A stretch of 64,000 bases of DNA from contig NZ_DALZYX010000005.1 in NCBI RefSeq assembly GCF_031987975.1, forward strand, positions 62,001-126,000, given 5' to 3'. Under the pieces are notes generated by a model. It saw nothing but the letters and a program-made list of their open reading frames with translations, ran no database searches and was not told the DNA's origin. This document shows, one piece after another, positions 1 through 9,284 of this stretch. The position numbers were made by a program, and so were the translations under genes. How positions within the stretch are numbered: the stretch's first letter is position 1; every line of letters begins with the position of its first letter. Origin of the DNA: Pseudescherichia sp031987975 (lineage in GTDB: Bacteria > Pseudomonadota > Gammaproteobacteria > Enterobacterales > Enterobacteriaceae).

Positions 1-787
1 CGCTTGAGAAGCCCATCATCACGATGCGCGCCGCAGGTGACGCCAGGCTCACGGCCTCCTGCAATATCGACGGGTGACAGGCAGCATCGATAATCAGCGT
101 CGGCTTAACGCCCTTCTCTTCCAGCGCCTCCTGCAGCGATGCTTTACCGTTGTTGATTACCCAATCCGCGCCGCTTTTTTCCGCCATCGCCAGTCGCTCC
201 TCAATGCGATCGGTGACAATAACCTGCTTAACGTTGTATACGCCCTTTAGCGCCTGAACAGTGGTCAGCCCCATCGGCCCTGCGCCATAAACCAGCGCCA
301 CGTCCTGCTCTGTGGGGCTGACATGCCCGGTGACCTGGGCGGCGATAGTGAACGGCTCGACCATCACGGCATGCTTATCGGGAATGGCGTCTGGAATAAC
401 CCAGGCATTTTTTGCCGGTACTGCCGCGTATTCGCTAAAACCGCCGTCACGATGCACGCCCAAGACTACCAGCGAGGTACAGACGTTGGGTTTACCAACG
501 GAGCACGGGTAGCAGTGACCGCAGCTAATCACCGGATCGACGGAGACTCGCTCGCCAAGACGCGCCTCGTCAACGCCTTCGCCAACGGCGTCAACGACGC
601 CGAAAAATTCATGGCCTATCACCCGTGGATATTTGGCAAACGGATTATGCCCGCGATAGATATGGCTATCAGAGCCGCAGATCCCGGCAAGTTTGATTTT
701 GACCCGCACTTCCCCTGCCGCTGGCATGGGTACTGGACGCTCTTCAATGACCAGCTCGTTCGGTTTCTGGATAACAATGCTTTTCAT
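1..787 (-). CDS. rspB: RspB, zinc-dependent alcohol dehydrogenase-like protein (3' end beyond window)
   Basis: Medium-chain zinc dehydrogenase, read leftwards and cut by the left edge, with about 262 residues visible. The N-terminus follows E. coli RspB closely. It includes the catalytic-zinc region (GICGSDSH, then IGHEFFGVV), a structural-zinc Cys cluster (CGHCYPCSVGKPNVC) and the nucleotide-binding glycine motif VYGAGPMGL. It probably oxidises a sugar acid or polyol, but the substrate is unproven. Two ATGs stand in tandem at 790 and 787. An AGGAG lies better spaced for the second, so 787 is preferred. It follows rspA by 13 bases on the same strand, so the two form one operon. Confidence 0.93.
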   Translation of the reverse strand, partial: MKSIVIQKPNELVIEERPVPMPAAGEVRVKIKLAGICGSDSHIYRGHNPFAKYPRVIGHEFFGVVDAVGEGVDEARLGERVSVDPVISCGHCYPCSVGKPNVCTSLVVLGVHRDGGFSEYAAVPAKNAWVIPDAIPDKHAVMVEPFTIAAQVTGHVSPTEQDVALVYGAGPMGLTTVQALKGVYNVKQVIVTDRIEERLAMAEKSGADWVINNGKASLQEALEEKGVKPTLIIDAACHPSILQEAVSLASPAARIVMMGFSS

Positions 788-800
788 CATCAGCTCCTCT

Positions 801-2015
801 TTACCAGTTCCACAGGGTGCCGTCTTCGAGGCGGGCGACCGGCAGATAGGCAGGATCGTAGGGGTATTTCGCCGCCAGCTTCTCGTCAAACTCAATGCCG
901 AGGCCAGGCTTCTCGCCAGGGTGCATATAACCGTTGTCGAAGGTCCAGCTGTTCGGGAAGACTTCCAGCATCTGCTCGGAGTAGCCCATATACTCCTGCA
1001 CGCCAAAGTTCGGCACCCACAGGTCGAAATGCAGTGCCGCCGCGTGGCAGATTGGCGAAAGATCCGACGGGCCGTGAGAGCCGGTACGCACCTGATAAAG
1101 CGAAGCGAAGTCGGCAATACGGCGCATGCCGGTGATGCCGCCCGCGTGGGTAATGGTGGTGCGGATATAGTCAATCAGCTGCTCTTCGATCAGCTGCTTG
1201 CAGTCCCAGATGCTGTTAAAGACCTCGCCCACGGCAATCGGCGTCACCGTGTGCTGGCGGATCAGGCGGAAGCACGCCTGGTTCTCAGCTGGCGTCGGAT
1301 CCTCCATCCAGAACATGCGGAACTCTTCAATGCTTTTGCCAAAGCGCGCCGCTTCGATAGGTGTCAGGCGATGGTGCATGTCGTGCAGCAGATGCTCGTT
1401 GAAGCCAAATTTGCTGCGCACCGCGTCAAACAGCTTCGGCGTGAAGTCGAGGTACTTCTCCGTTGACCAGAGCTGCTCTTCCGGCCACTGGCCTTTGGTG
1501 GCAGGCTCGTAGGCCAGCCCTTTACCTTTAGACATGCCGTAGGTGGTTTTCATTCCCGGCACGCCGCACTGAACGCGGATGGCTTTGAAACCCATCTCTT
1601 TATGGCGGGCGTAATCCTCCAGCACGTCGTCAATGCTGTGGCCGGTGGTGTGGCAGTAGACCATCACTCCTTCACGGGAGGCGCCCCCCAGCAGCTGATA
1701 GAGCGGCATGTTGGCCGCTTTGGCTTTGATGTCCCACAGCGCCATGTCGATAGCCGAGATAGCGGACATGGTGACCGGGCCACGACGCCAGTAAGCACCC
1801 TTATAGAAGAACTGCCAGATATCCTCGATGCGGTGCGCATCGCGGCCAATCAGCTGCGGACAGAGGTGATCCTTCAGATAGGAGGCCACGGACAGCTCGC
1901 GTCCGTTCAGCGTGGCATCGCCCAGACCGACAATCCCCTCGTCGGTGGTAATTTTGAGGGTGACAAAATTGCGCCCCGGACAGGTAACAAATACTTCAGC
2001 CCCTACAATCTTCAT
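801..2015 (-). CDS. rspA: RspA, mannonate dehydratase-family enolase (ManD)
   Basis: Enolase-superfamily sugar acid dehydratase of 404 residues, the family's usual length. Members of the ManD group dehydrate D-mannonate to 2-keto-3-deoxygluconate, although E. coli RspA itself is known as starvation-sensing protein and has weak activity. Metal ligands fit the family: Asp and His in HDMHH, Glu in WMEDPTP and Glu in GEVFNS. It ends WNW, typical for ManD. It is the first gene of an rspA-rspB operon read leftwards. The partner dehydrogenase suggests a small sugar-acid pathway; the true substrate is inferred. Confidence 0.95.
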   Translation of the reverse strand: MKIVGAEVFVTCPGRNFVTLKITTDEGIVGLGDATLNGRELSVASYLKDHLCPQLIGRDAHRIEDIWQFFYKGAYWRRGPVTMSAISAIDMALWDIKAKAANMPLYQLLGGASREGVMVYCHTTGHSIDDVLEDYARHKEMGFKAIRVQCGVPGMKTTYGMSKGKGLAYEPATKGQWPEEQLWSTEKYLDFTPKLFDAVRSKFGFNEHLLHDMHHRLTPIEAARFGKSIEEFRMFWMEDPTPAENQACFRLIRQHTVTPIAVGEVFNSIWDCKQLIEEQLIDYIRTTITHAGGITGMRRIADFASLYQVRTGSHGPSDLSPICHAAALHFDLWVPNFGVQEYMGYSEQMLEVFPNSWTFDNGYMHPGEKPGLGIEFDEKLAAKYPYDPAYLPVARLEDGTLWNW

Positions 2016-2073
2016 CTTCTGATCCTTTACATCTCGGTTGTGATGCAGAGAATCTACGCAACTGAGCTACTAC

Positions 2074-2085
2074 CATACAAGTATG
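2074..2085. promoter_or_regulatory. Candidate GntR-type operator upstream of rspA
   Basis: Inverted repeat CATAC-AA-GTATG, 59 bases upstream of the rspA start, in the only intergenic space that could hold its promoter. E. coli rspAB is controlled by a GntR-family repressor (RspR/YdfJ), and short palindromes of this type are usual for that family. The link to this regulator is inferred. Confidence 0.4.
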
Positions 2086-2110
2086 ATGATCTAAAAACCT
2101 TCGCTTGATC

Positions 2111-2134
2111 ACAAAAAAAGGCGCTATGCGCGCC
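2111..2134 (-). terminator. Terminator of ynfA (minus strand)
   Basis: On the minus strand a GGCGC-GCATA-GCGCC hairpin is followed by seven T residues. The stem overlaps the ynfA stop codon, so transcription ends right at the end of the gene. Confidence 0.75.
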
Positions 2135-2465
2135 CCCATCCAGCCACGATAATCAGCATTCCGCAGAGTGCCACCAGCGCCCCGAGCCAGTCGTAAATGC
2201 TAAGTTTGACGCCATCCACCACCCGCAGCCAGATCAGCGCGGTGCAAACATAGACCCCACCGTAGGCGGCGTAAACGCGCCCGCTGGCCGCCGGATGCAG
2301 GGTTAACAGCCAGACAAAAGCCGCCAACGCGAGGCCGGCCGGGATCAGCAGCAGCGGGCTGGCTCCCCGCTTTAACCACAGCCAGGGCAGGAAGCAGCCG
2401 AGGATTTCGCACAGCGCGGTAATGAAAAAGAGCAGCGTGGTATTGAGAACGGCGATATTAAACAT
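2124..2465 (-). CDS. ynfA: YnfA family small inner-membrane protein
   Basis: Short hydrophobic protein of 113 residues (E. coli YnfA has 108) with four expected transmembrane helices. It carries the family core LCEILGCFLPWLWLKRG, then LTLHPAASGRVYAAYGG and a C-terminal IVAGWGRA. The fold resembles small multidrug resistance transporters, but no transport function is established. It is divergent from ynfB with about 90 bases between. The extra N-terminal residues come from the start chosen here (MFNIAVLN); a later start is possible. Confidence 0.93.
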   Translation of the reverse strand: MFNIAVLNTTLLFFITALCEILGCFLPWLWLKRGASPLLLIPAGLALAAFVWLLTLHPAASGRVYAAYGGVYVCTALIWLRVVDGVKLSIYDWLGALVALCGMLIIVAGWGRA

Positions 2466-2555
2466 TAAAGATGACGGCCTTATATCGGCTAAGAAGAATG
2501 GTGTAGAATAGCCTTAGAAAAGAGCCACGTCTTCCTGGCGAACCGAGGAATAACA

Positions 2556-2897
2556 ATGAACACGATCTTGAGTAAACGCCTCTGCCTGGCGGCTATGCTG
2601 ACGCTGGGTGCAGGCATGATGAGTACCGCAGCCAACGCTGATACGAGTAAGCTTATCATTGAGTCCGGCGACAGCGCCCAGAGCCGCCAGCAGGCCGCAA
2701 TGGATAAAGAGCAGTGGAACGATACCCGTAGCCTGCGCCACAAGGTGAACACGCGCGTGGAAAAAGAGTTTGATAAGACTGATGTGGCCTTTGATGCTCG
2801 TGATAACTGCCAGAAGAGCGCTAACGTCAACGCCTACTGGGAAGAGAATACCCTGCGCTGTCTCGACCGCCGTACCGGGCGGCCGATCGGGCAATAA
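2556..2897 (+). CDS. ynfB: YnfB, DUF1283 periplasmic protein
   Basis: Secreted protein of 113 residues and unknown function. A signal peptide ends near ANA, about residue 28. The mature part matches E. coli YnfB nearly throughout (IESGDSAQSRQQAAM, KEQWNDTR, NTLRCLDRRTGRPI) and has two Cys that could form a disulfide. In E. coli the next gene is speG; here ynfB is followed after 2 bases by the stop codon of the convergent ynfC, so speG is missing from this place. Confidence 0.94.
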   Translation: MNTILSKRLCLAAMLTLGAGMMSTAANADTSKLIIESGDSAQSRQQAAMDKEQWNDTRSLRHKVNTRVEKEFDKTDVAFDARDNCQKSANVNAYWEENTLRCLDRRTGRPIGQ

Positions 2898-2899
2898 GC

Positions 2900-3610
2900 T
2901 TAGTAGTAGGCGATGGTGTTTTTGATCGCGTATTGATGCTCAACGGCTGGGGTCACGCTTTCATCAACGATGGTCAGCGTGCAACTTACCGGGTTGTCGT
3001 GGCGATCGTATTCACAGGCCTGCTTCACGCTGCCGATAGGCTTATCGTTAAGCGTGCTGACGCCGGTATAGTCGAGCTTCTTGCGTCTGTCCGATGAGGG
3101 CGTTGATTCCACGGACAGATGCATCTCCTTACTGGTGGTCGACTTGCCGAGCGGGTAGCCCTCCGCATCGTACTGGTAGTTAATCTGCAACTCCTTGCCG
3201 CGTGCGAGCACGACAAAGCCCTTCTCATCCGTATCCCATGTCACGCCCGCCGAAGGAAACTCCGCCAACTGGCACTTACCCTGCAAACGCAGGCGCTTCT
3301 CATGGGTTACGGCATCGACATAGAAGTTGGCGTTCAGCACCAGCGCCAGTCCGGTGTTGTTATCTACATCGTGAAGCTCCAGGGTGTCAAAGCACCCCTC
3401 CTGCGAGAGCGTGCCGGTGACGCGCTTGGATACTTCACCCTTATCATTCAGCAGCGTCTGGCTAAAATCTTTCACCGGGCCACGCAGCGGGTCAAAGTCA
3501 AACTCATTAGAGAAGCTGGCCATCTCTGGCGTAAACGAAACCGGCGCTTTGCCGTCATCGCACCCGGCAAGCGCTGCCGCTACTGCCGCCAGCATTATTA
3601 GCTTTTTCAT
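2900..3610 (-). CDS. ynfC: YnfC, UPF0257 lipoprotein
   Basis: Predicted lipoprotein of 236 residues, the same length as E. coli YnfC when started at MKKLIML. A longer upstream start (3625) exists but would spoil the signal peptide. The lipobox is LAGC with Cys17 as the lipidated residue. The body carries the near-identical stretches SFTPEMASFSNEFDFDPLRG and KNTIAYY at the end. The function is not known. Its promoter must lie in 3611-3800, shared with the divergent urea operon. Confidence 0.94.
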   Translation of the reverse strand: MKKLIMLAAVAAALAGCDDGKAPVSFTPEMASFSNEFDFDPLRGPVKDFSQTLLNDKGEVSKRVTGTLSQEGCFDTLELHDVDNNTGLALVLNANFYVDAVTHEKRLRLQGKCQLAEFPSAGVTWDTDEKGFVVLARGKELQINYQYDAEGYPLGKSTTSKEMHLSVESTPSSDRRKKLDYTGVSTLNDKPIGSVKQACEYDRHDNPVSCTLTIVDESVTPAVEHQYAIKNTIAYY

Positions 3611-3712
3611 ACATACCCCACGCATTGCACCGTATTAAAGCATCTTAGCAAATTCAGTGATTTATGAAACATCATCCCTTCGCATTAGCTTGCTAGTTGA
3701 GCTGTGACGAGG

Positions 3713-3750
3713 CGCACCTTTTTTGCTCAACGCTGCGCAGCCCAGGTGCA
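3713..3750 (+). promoter_or_regulatory. Two candidate NtrC enhancer sites
   Basis: The 17-base element at 3734-3750 (TGCGCAGCCCAGGTGCA) fits the NtrC consensus TGCACC-N5-GGTGCA with a perfect right half and two mismatches on the left. A second, weaker one at 3713-3729 has a good left half (CGCACC) and a poor right half. The two start 21 bases apart, two helical turns, and end about 64 bases before the sigma-54 box, a usual enhancer distance. Confidence 0.6.
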
Positions 3751-3812
3751 GCCATACGTTGTCTCCCACCGCACATTATTAAAATATTCTTATTAAACAA
3801 TAGATTAAAAAT

Positions 3813-3828
3813 TGGCACGGCGCTTGCT
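3813..3828 (+). promoter_or_regulatory. Sigma-54 (RpoN) promoter of the urea operon
   Basis: TTGGCACGGCGCTTGCT matches the -24/-12 consensus TGGCACG-N4-TTGCT. The invariant GG (3814-3815) and GC (3826-3827) are separated by exactly ten bases. Transcription should start near 3838-3840. This makes the operon dependent on RpoN plus an activator, most probably NtrC, so it would be expressed under nitrogen limitation. Confidence 0.88.
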
Positions 3829-3868
3829 ATTTGAATTCCAACTTGTATACCAGATGGAATTGCCCACT

Positions 3869-5671
3869 ATGATAACAATGACCGGCCAGACCCTGAGCGG
3901 GTGGCAGCAGCAGATCCAGCAGCAGAGCAGCGACGTTTTATCCCTGCTGACGGCGCATCTGACGACCCTCTCTGCCGATGACAATGCATGGATTACCCTT
4001 GCCACCCCCGAGCAGATCGCCGCCCAGCTGGAGACATTAACACCCCGCTACCGGCAAAACCCGGCGGCGCTGCCGCTGTATGGCATCCCCTTTGCCGTTA
4101 AAGACAATATCGATGCGGCCGGGTTTCCCACCACCGCGGCCTGCCCGGCTTTCCGCTACATTGCCGAACAGGATGCCACTACCGTAGCCCAGCTTAAAGC
4201 CGCCGGGGCGATTGTTATTGGCAAGACCAACCTCGATCAATTCGCTACCGGTCTGGTGGGAACCCGCTCTCCGTGGGGAGCGGTGAGCAACAGCTTCAAC
4301 CCGGACTACGTCAGCGGTGGCTCCAGCTCCGGTTCGGCGTCAGTGGTGGCGCGCGGCCTGGTGCCCTTCTCCCTCGGCACCGACACCGCTGGCTCCGGCC
4401 GGGTGCCCGCCGGATTTAATAACATCGTCGGGCTGAAACCCACCAAAGGCTGGTTCTCCGCCAGCGGCGTGGTTCCGGCCTGCCGCCTGAATGATACCGT
4501 GTCGGTGTTTGCCCTGACCGTTAGCGATGCCTGGACCATCGCCGGAGCGGCGGCAGGCTACGATGCCCGTGACGCCTACTCCCGCCACGTACCGACCACT
4601 GCCCCCGCCGCGCTGCCGGAGCGTCCGGTATTTGCCATTCCCGACACGCTGCAATTCTTCGGCGACGCCCAGGCCGAAGAGGCATGGGAGCGCGCCCTCG
4701 AGCAGCTGCGTATTTGTGGCGTAACGCTGAAAACCATCGACTTTACGCCGTTTGCGGAACTGGCCGCCCAGCTCTATCAGGGACCATGGGTTGCCGAGCG
4801 CACCGCTGCCGTGGGCGAGATAATCGACCGCCCTCAGGAGATGGATCCGACGGTATATCAGATCGTCGCCGGAGGCACTCGCTACAGCGCGGTAGAGGCG
4901 TACAAGGCCGAGTACCTGCGTGCCGAGCTGGCCCGTAAAATTCAGCAGACGCTGGCCGAGGTCGATGCGCTGGTGGTGCCTACCTCGCCAACCATCCGCA
5001 CCAAAGAGGAGATGCAGCAGGAGCCGATCCGCTACAACTCTGAGTTTGGCACTTACACCAACTTTACCAACCTGGCGGATCTCAGCGCCCTGGCCCTGCC
5101 CGCACCGTTCCGCGCCGACGGCCTGCCTGCCGGGATCACCCTGCTTGCTCCCGCCTGGCACGATCGTGCTCTCGCCAGCTTCGGCATTCGCTGGCAGCAG
5201 CAGAGCGGTCTGCCTCTGGGGGCAACCGACACCCGGCTCCCCACAGGCGAAACGACGCTGCCCCTCTCCCAGGATCACGTGCGTGTCGCAGTCGTCGGGG
5301 CGCATCTGCGCGGCATGCCGCTTAACCACCAGCTGATTAACCGCAAGGCGGTGTTTGTCGAGACCAGCGAAACCGCCGCCTGCTACCGCCTCTACGCCCT
5401 TGCCAATACCCAGCCGGCGAAACCGGGTCTGGCCCGGGCCAGCAGCGGCGCATCCATTCAGGTCGAACTGTGGGATATCCCGCTGGCGCGCTTCGGTGAA
5501 TTTGTTGCTGAAATCCCGGCTCCGCTGGGGATCGGCTCTCTGGAGCTGGCAGATGGCCGCTGGGTGAAAGGTTTTATCTGTGAGGGTGCGGCGCTTGGCG
5601 ACGCGCAGGACATTACGGCTTACAAAGGCTGGCGGCACTGGCTCGCCAGCAAGGAGACCCAGCATGTTTGA
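3869..5671 (+). CDS. atzF: Allophanate hydrolase
   Basis: Hydrolyses allophanate to ammonia and CO2, the second step of the ATP-dependent urea amidolyase route. About 600 residues, the normal length. The N-terminal amidase-signature domain has the catalytic Lys (AVKDNIDAAG) and the Ser motifs (GGSSSGSASVVARG, then GTDTAGSGRVPAG). A C-terminal domain from about residue 450 carries the family-specific segment. The open frame runs upstream to a TTG at 3812, but that lies inside the sigma-54 promoter and cannot be in the mRNA. Starts at 3854 or 3869 remain; 3869 gives a 30-base leader. It overlaps the next gene by 8 bases. Confidence 0.93.
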   Translation: MITMTGQTLSGWQQQIQQQSSDVLSLLTAHLTTLSADDNAWITLATPEQIAAQLETLTPRYRQNPAALPLYGIPFAVKDNIDAAGFPTTAACPAFRYIAEQDATTVAQLKAAGAIVIGKTNLDQFATGLVGTRSPWGAVSNSFNPDYVSGGSSSGSASVVARGLVPFSLGTDTAGSGRVPAGFNNIVGLKPTKGWFSASGVVPACRLNDTVSVFALTVSDAWTIAGAAAGYDARDAYSRHVPTTAPAALPERPVFAIPDTLQFFGDAQAEEAWERALEQLRICGVTLKTIDFTPFAELAAQLYQGPWVAERTAAVGEIIDRPQEMDPTVYQIVAGGTRYSAVEAYKAEYLRAELARKIQQTLAEVDALVVPTSPTIRTKEEMQQEPIRYNSEFGTYTNFTNLADLSALALPAPFRADGLPAGITLLAPAWHDRALASFGIRWQQQSGLPLGATDTRLPTGETTLPLSQDHVRVAVVGAHLRGMPLNHQLINRKAVFVETSETAACYRLYALANTQPAKPGLARASSGASIQVELWDIPLARFGEFVAEIPAPLGIGSLELADGRWVKGFICEGAALGDAQDITAYKGWRHWLASKETQHV

Positions 5672-8600
5672 TCGCGTACTGATTGCCAACCGGGGCGAAA
5701 TCGCCTGCCGCGCCATCCGCACCCTGCGTCGTCTGGGGATTGTGAGCATCGCCGTCTACTCCGACGCGGATAAAAACGCCGAGCACGTTAAGGCGGCGGA
5801 TATCGCCCTGCCGCTGGGTGGAGAGAAGGCCAGCGACAGCTATCTGCGCATCGACAGCATTATCGACGCCGCTAAGCAAAGCGGCGCCCAGGCGATCTGG
5901 CCCGGCTACGGCTTTCTCTCTGAGAGCCTGGCCTTTGCCGACGCCTGCGAGCGGGCAGGTATTGTCTTTGTTGGCCCGACGGCACAGCAAATTGGCGAGT
6001 TCGGCCTTAAGCACCGGGCGCGCGAGCTGGCCGCCCAGGCGGGCGTGCCGATGACGCCGGGCACCGGCCTGCTGAACACACTCGACGAGGCGCTGCTGGC
6101 CGCACAGGAGATTGGCTACCCGGTGATGTTGAAAAGCACCGCCGGCGGGGGTGGGATCGGCTTGACCCGCTGCGCCAACGATGAGGCGTTACAGCAGGCG
6201 TGGGAGAGCGTCCGCCGTCTGGGCGAGCAGTTTTTCAGCGATGCGGGGGTGTTTATAGAACGCTGCATCGATCGCGCCCGTCACGTTGAGGTGCAGATTT
6301 TTGGCGACGGTCAGGGTAACGTGGTGGCGCTCGGCGAGCGCGACTGCTCTCTGCAACGCCGCAATCAGAAGGTCGTAGAAGAGACGCCCGCGCCGGGATT
6401 ACCGGGTTCCACCCGTGCCGCGCTTCTCGCCTCCGCCGTTAAGCTGGGCGAGCTGGTGAACTACCGCAGCGCAGGCACGGTGGAGTATATCTACGACGCC
6501 GGGCAGGATGCGTTCTACTTCCTGGAGGTCAACACGCGCCTCCAGGTGGAGCATCCGGTCACCGAGTCCGTTACCGGTCTCGATCTGGTGGAGTGCATGC
6601 TGCGCGTTGCGGCAGGCGATGATATCGACTGGGAACGGCTCCAGCGCGCGCCGCAGGGCGCGGCGATTGAGGTGCGTCTGTATGCCGAAAACCCGCTAAA
6701 GAATTTCCAGCCAAGCCCCGGCGTATTGACCCACGTCAGCTTCCCGGAGAACGTACGCATCGACAGCGGCGTGACCACCGGCAGCGAGGTCTCCGCCTTC
6801 TACGATCCGATGATCGCCAAGCTGATCGTTCATGCGGATACGCGCGAGGCGGCCCTGCTCACGCTGCGTGAGGCACTGGACGCCACCCAGCTACACGGCA
6901 TCGCTACCAACCTTGATTACCTGCGGCAGATCGTTGCCAGTGAGGCCTTTGTCCAGGGCAGCGTCTGGACGCGGATGCTCGACACCTTTACCCCCGCCAT
7001 GGCGGCCATTGAGGTCGTGCAGCCAGGTACATGGAGCAGCGTTCAGGACTACCCCGGTCGTCCTGGCTACTGGGACGTCGGCGTGCCGCCCTCCGGCCCA
7101 ATGGACGATTTTGCCTTCCGCCTGGCTAACCGCATTGTGGGTAACCACGCCTCCGCCGCCGGGCTGGAGTTTACCCTGCAAGGCCCGACGCTGCTGTTCC
7201 ACAGCGACGCCACTATCGCCCTGACCGGAGCCGACTGTCAGGCGCATCTTGACGGCCAGCCGGTCGCGTACTGGCAGCCGGTCGCGGTGCAGGCCGGGCA
7301 GACGTTGGTGCTGGGCCGCGCCCACTCCGGCTGTCGCACCTATCTCGCCGTGCGCAACGGTATCGACGTGCCCTGCTACCTCGGTAGCCGGGCGACCTTC
7401 GCCCTCGGCCAGTTTGGCGGCCACGCCGGACGTACGCTGAAGGTGGCCGATCTGCTGCCTATCTCCCGTCCCGAGCTGGCCGCCTGCACTACGCCCGCGC
7501 CGGAGCGCGATCCGCAGCCGCTGGCCGCCGGGCTGATCCCGGAGTATGGGGAGAGCTGGCACATCGGCGTGCTCTACGGGCCGCACGGCGCGCCGGATTT
7601 CTTTACCCAGGGATCCATCGACGAGTTCTTCGCCAGCGAATGGCAGGTGCACTACAACTCTAACCGTCTCGGCGTACGCCTGACCGGGCCGAAACCCTCA
7701 TGGACACGCCCTGATGGCGGCGAAGCAGGCCTGCATCCGTCTAACGTTCACGACTGCGAGTACGCCATCGGCGCGATCAACTTTACTGGCGACTTCCCGG
7801 TGATCCTCACTCGCGACGGTCCCAGCCTCGGCGGCTTTGTCTGCCCGGTGACCATCGCCAAAGCGGAGCTGTGGAAGGTGGGCCAGGTGAAGCCAGGGGA
7901 TCGCCTGCGCTTCTACCCGATTAGCGTTGAGGAGGCGGTAGCCCTGGAGAAGGCCCAGCACCGCATCATTGAGACGCTGGAGCCTGCCCAGACGCTGCCG
8001 GCGTTTGCTACCCCATCGCTGGCGGATCGCGACGGGATATCCGCCGCCGCGCTGGTCTCTATTCCGGCCAGCGGCACAACGCCCGCTATCTGCTATCGCC
8101 AGGCGGGTGATAACTACATCCTGATTGAGTATGGCGAGAACGTCCTCGATCTTGCCCTGCGACTGCGCGTCAGCCTGCTGATGGAGCAGCTTCAGGCGCT
8201 GGCCCACCCTGGCATTAAAGAGCTTTCCCCTGGCGTGCGCTCGCTACAGATCCGCTACGACAGCCTCGTTATCAGCCAGTCATTGTTGGTGAAGATGCTG
8301 CTGGAAATAGAAGGCCGCCTGGGCGACGTCAGCGAGATGAAGGTGCCGTCGCGCATCGTCTGGATGCCGATGGCCTTTGAGGATAGCGCCACCCTCGGGG
8401 CGGTCAGCCGCTACCAGGATACGGTGCGGGCCAACGCCCCCTGGCTGCCGAACAACGTCGATTTTATTCAGCGCATTAATGGCCTGGCAGATCGTAACGC
8501 GGTTCGCGACACGATTTTCGACGCCAGCTACCTGATCCTCGGCCTCGGCGACGTCTATCTGGGGGCGCCCTGCGCCGTACCGGTGGATCCGCGCCACCGC

Positions 8601-9284
8601 CTGCTGAGTTCGAAATACAACCCGGCGCGGACTTTCACCGCTGAGGGCACGGTGGGTATTGGCGGGATGTATATGTGCATCTACGGCATGGACTCCCCCG
8701 GTGGCTACCAGCTGGTGGGCCGCACCCTGCCTATCTGGAACAAATTTCTGAAAAACAGCCAGTTTAAACAGGACGAGCCGTGGCTATTGCGCTTCTTTGA
8801 CCAGGTCCGCTTCTATCCGGTCAGCGAGAAGGAGCTGGATCGCCTGCGGGATGATTTCCGCGAAGGGCGGGCCACCATCCGCATCGAGGAGATGGTATTC
8901 GACTACGCCGGGCATCTGCGCTTCCTTAATGAGAACGCAGCGGAGATTGCCCAGTTCCGCGAACGCCAGGCCACTGCCTTTAGTGAAGAGGTTACCCGCT
9001 GGCAGCTCGACGATCAGGCCCAGCCCGAGGAGATCGTACTGCCCGCAACAGACGCGGTGGACGACGGCGCGCTGGCGGTGAATGCCGACATGAACGGCAA
9101 CATCTGGAAGGTGCTGGTTCAGCCCGGAGACGAGGTTATTGCAGGCCAGCCGCTGGTAATTGTTGAGGCGATGAAGATGGAGCTGGCGATCCACGCGCCG
9201 CAGGCGGGCCGCATTAAGCGTATCGGCTGCCAGCCGGGCCGCCCGGTAAGTCCTGGCGACGCGCTCCTGTGGCTTGAGCAGTGA
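5664..9284 (+). CDS. uca: Urea carboxylase (biotin-dependent)
   Basis: Carboxylates urea to allophanate using ATP and bicarbonate. About 1206 residues, the usual size of the stand-alone enzyme. Order: biotin carboxylase domain (1-450, starting MFDRVLIANRGEIACRAIRT, with the Gly-rich ATP loop STAGGGGIGL and EVNTRLQVEHPVTE), carboxyltransferase domains related to KipA/PxpC and KipI/PxpB (about 470-1080), and a biotin carrier domain with the biotinyl Lys near 1171 in VEAMKME. The start has an AAGGAG at good distance; a longer frame from 5580 overlaps atzF and is unlikely. Some relatives carboxylate guanidine; the lack of the carboxyguanidine deiminase pair nearby and the presence of a Urt transporter favour urea. 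Confidence 0.92.
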   Translation: MFDRVLIANRGEIACRAIRTLRRLGIVSIAVYSDADKNAEHVKAADIALPLGGEKASDSYLRIDSIIDAAKQSGAQAIWPGYGFLSESLAFADACERAGIVFVGPTAQQIGEFGLKHRARELAAQAGVPMTPGTGLLNTLDEALLAAQEIGYPVMLKSTAGGGGIGLTRCANDEALQQAWESVRRLGEQFFSDAGVFIERCIDRARHVEVQIFGDGQGNVVALGERDCSLQRRNQKVVEETPAPGLPGSTRAALLASAVKLGELVNYRSAGTVEYIYDAGQDAFYFLEVNTRLQVEHPVTESVTGLDLVECMLRVAAGDDIDWERLQRAPQGAAIEVRLYAENPLKNFQPSPGVLTHVSFPENVRIDSGVTTGSEVSAFYDPMIAKLIVHADTREAALLTLREALDATQLHGIATNLDYLRQIVASEAFVQGSVWTRMLDTFTPAMAAIEVVQPGTWSSVQDYPGRPGYWDVGVPPSGPMDDFAFRLANRIVGNHASAAGLEFTLQGPTLLFHSDATIALTGADCQAHLDGQPVAYWQPVAVQAGQTLVLGRAHSGCRTYLAVRNGIDVPCYLGSRATFALGQFGGHAGRTLKVADLLPISRPELAACTTPAPERDPQPLAAGLIPEYGESWHIGVLYGPHGAPDFFTQGSIDEFFASEWQVHYNSNRLGVRLTGPKPSWTRPDGGEAGLHPSNVHDCEYAIGAINFTGDFPVILTRDGPSLGGFVCPVTIAKAELWKVGQVKPGDRLRFYPISVEEAVALEKAQHRIIETLEPAQTLPAFATPSLADRDGISAAALVSIPASGTTPAICYRQAGDNYILIEYGENVLDLALRLRVSLLMEQLQALAHPGIKELSPGVRSLQIRYDSLVISQSLLVKMLLEIEGRLGDVSEMKVPSRIVWMPMAFEDSATLGAVSRYQDTVRANAPWLPNNVDFIQRINGLADRNAVRDTIFDASYLILGLGDVYLGAPCAVPVDPRHRLLSSKYNPARTFTAEGTVGIGGMYMCIYGMDSPGGYQLVGRTLPIWNKFLKNSQFKQDEPWLLRFFDQVRFYPVSEKELDRLRDDFREGRATIRIEEMVFDYAGHLRFLNENAAEIAQFRERQATAFSEEVTRWQLDDQAQPEEIVLPATDAVDDGALAVNADMNGNIWKVLVQPGDEVIAGQPLVIVEAMKMELAIHAPQAGRIKRIGCQPGRPVSPGDALLWLEQ

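Noticed and set aside
3812..3868. Upstream extension of the allophanate hydrolase frame to a TTG at 3812
   Set aside because: The TTG and following codons are the sigma-54 promoter itself, upstream of the expected transcription start.
4340..5749. Long 469-codon frame on the minus strand over the allophanate hydrolase gene
   Set aside because: Antisense shadow of a GC-rich gene with clear homology on the other strand; its product is Gly/Arg/Gln-rich without any family features.
6891..7652. 253-codon minus-strand frame inside the urea carboxylase gene
   Set aside because: Antisense shadow; no ribosome site or recognisable domain.
5664..9284. Guanidine carboxylase instead of urea carboxylase
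   Set aside because: No carboxyguanidine deiminase subunits and no guanidine riboswitch were seen; the urtABCDE genes favour urea. It cannot be excluded without residue-level comparison.
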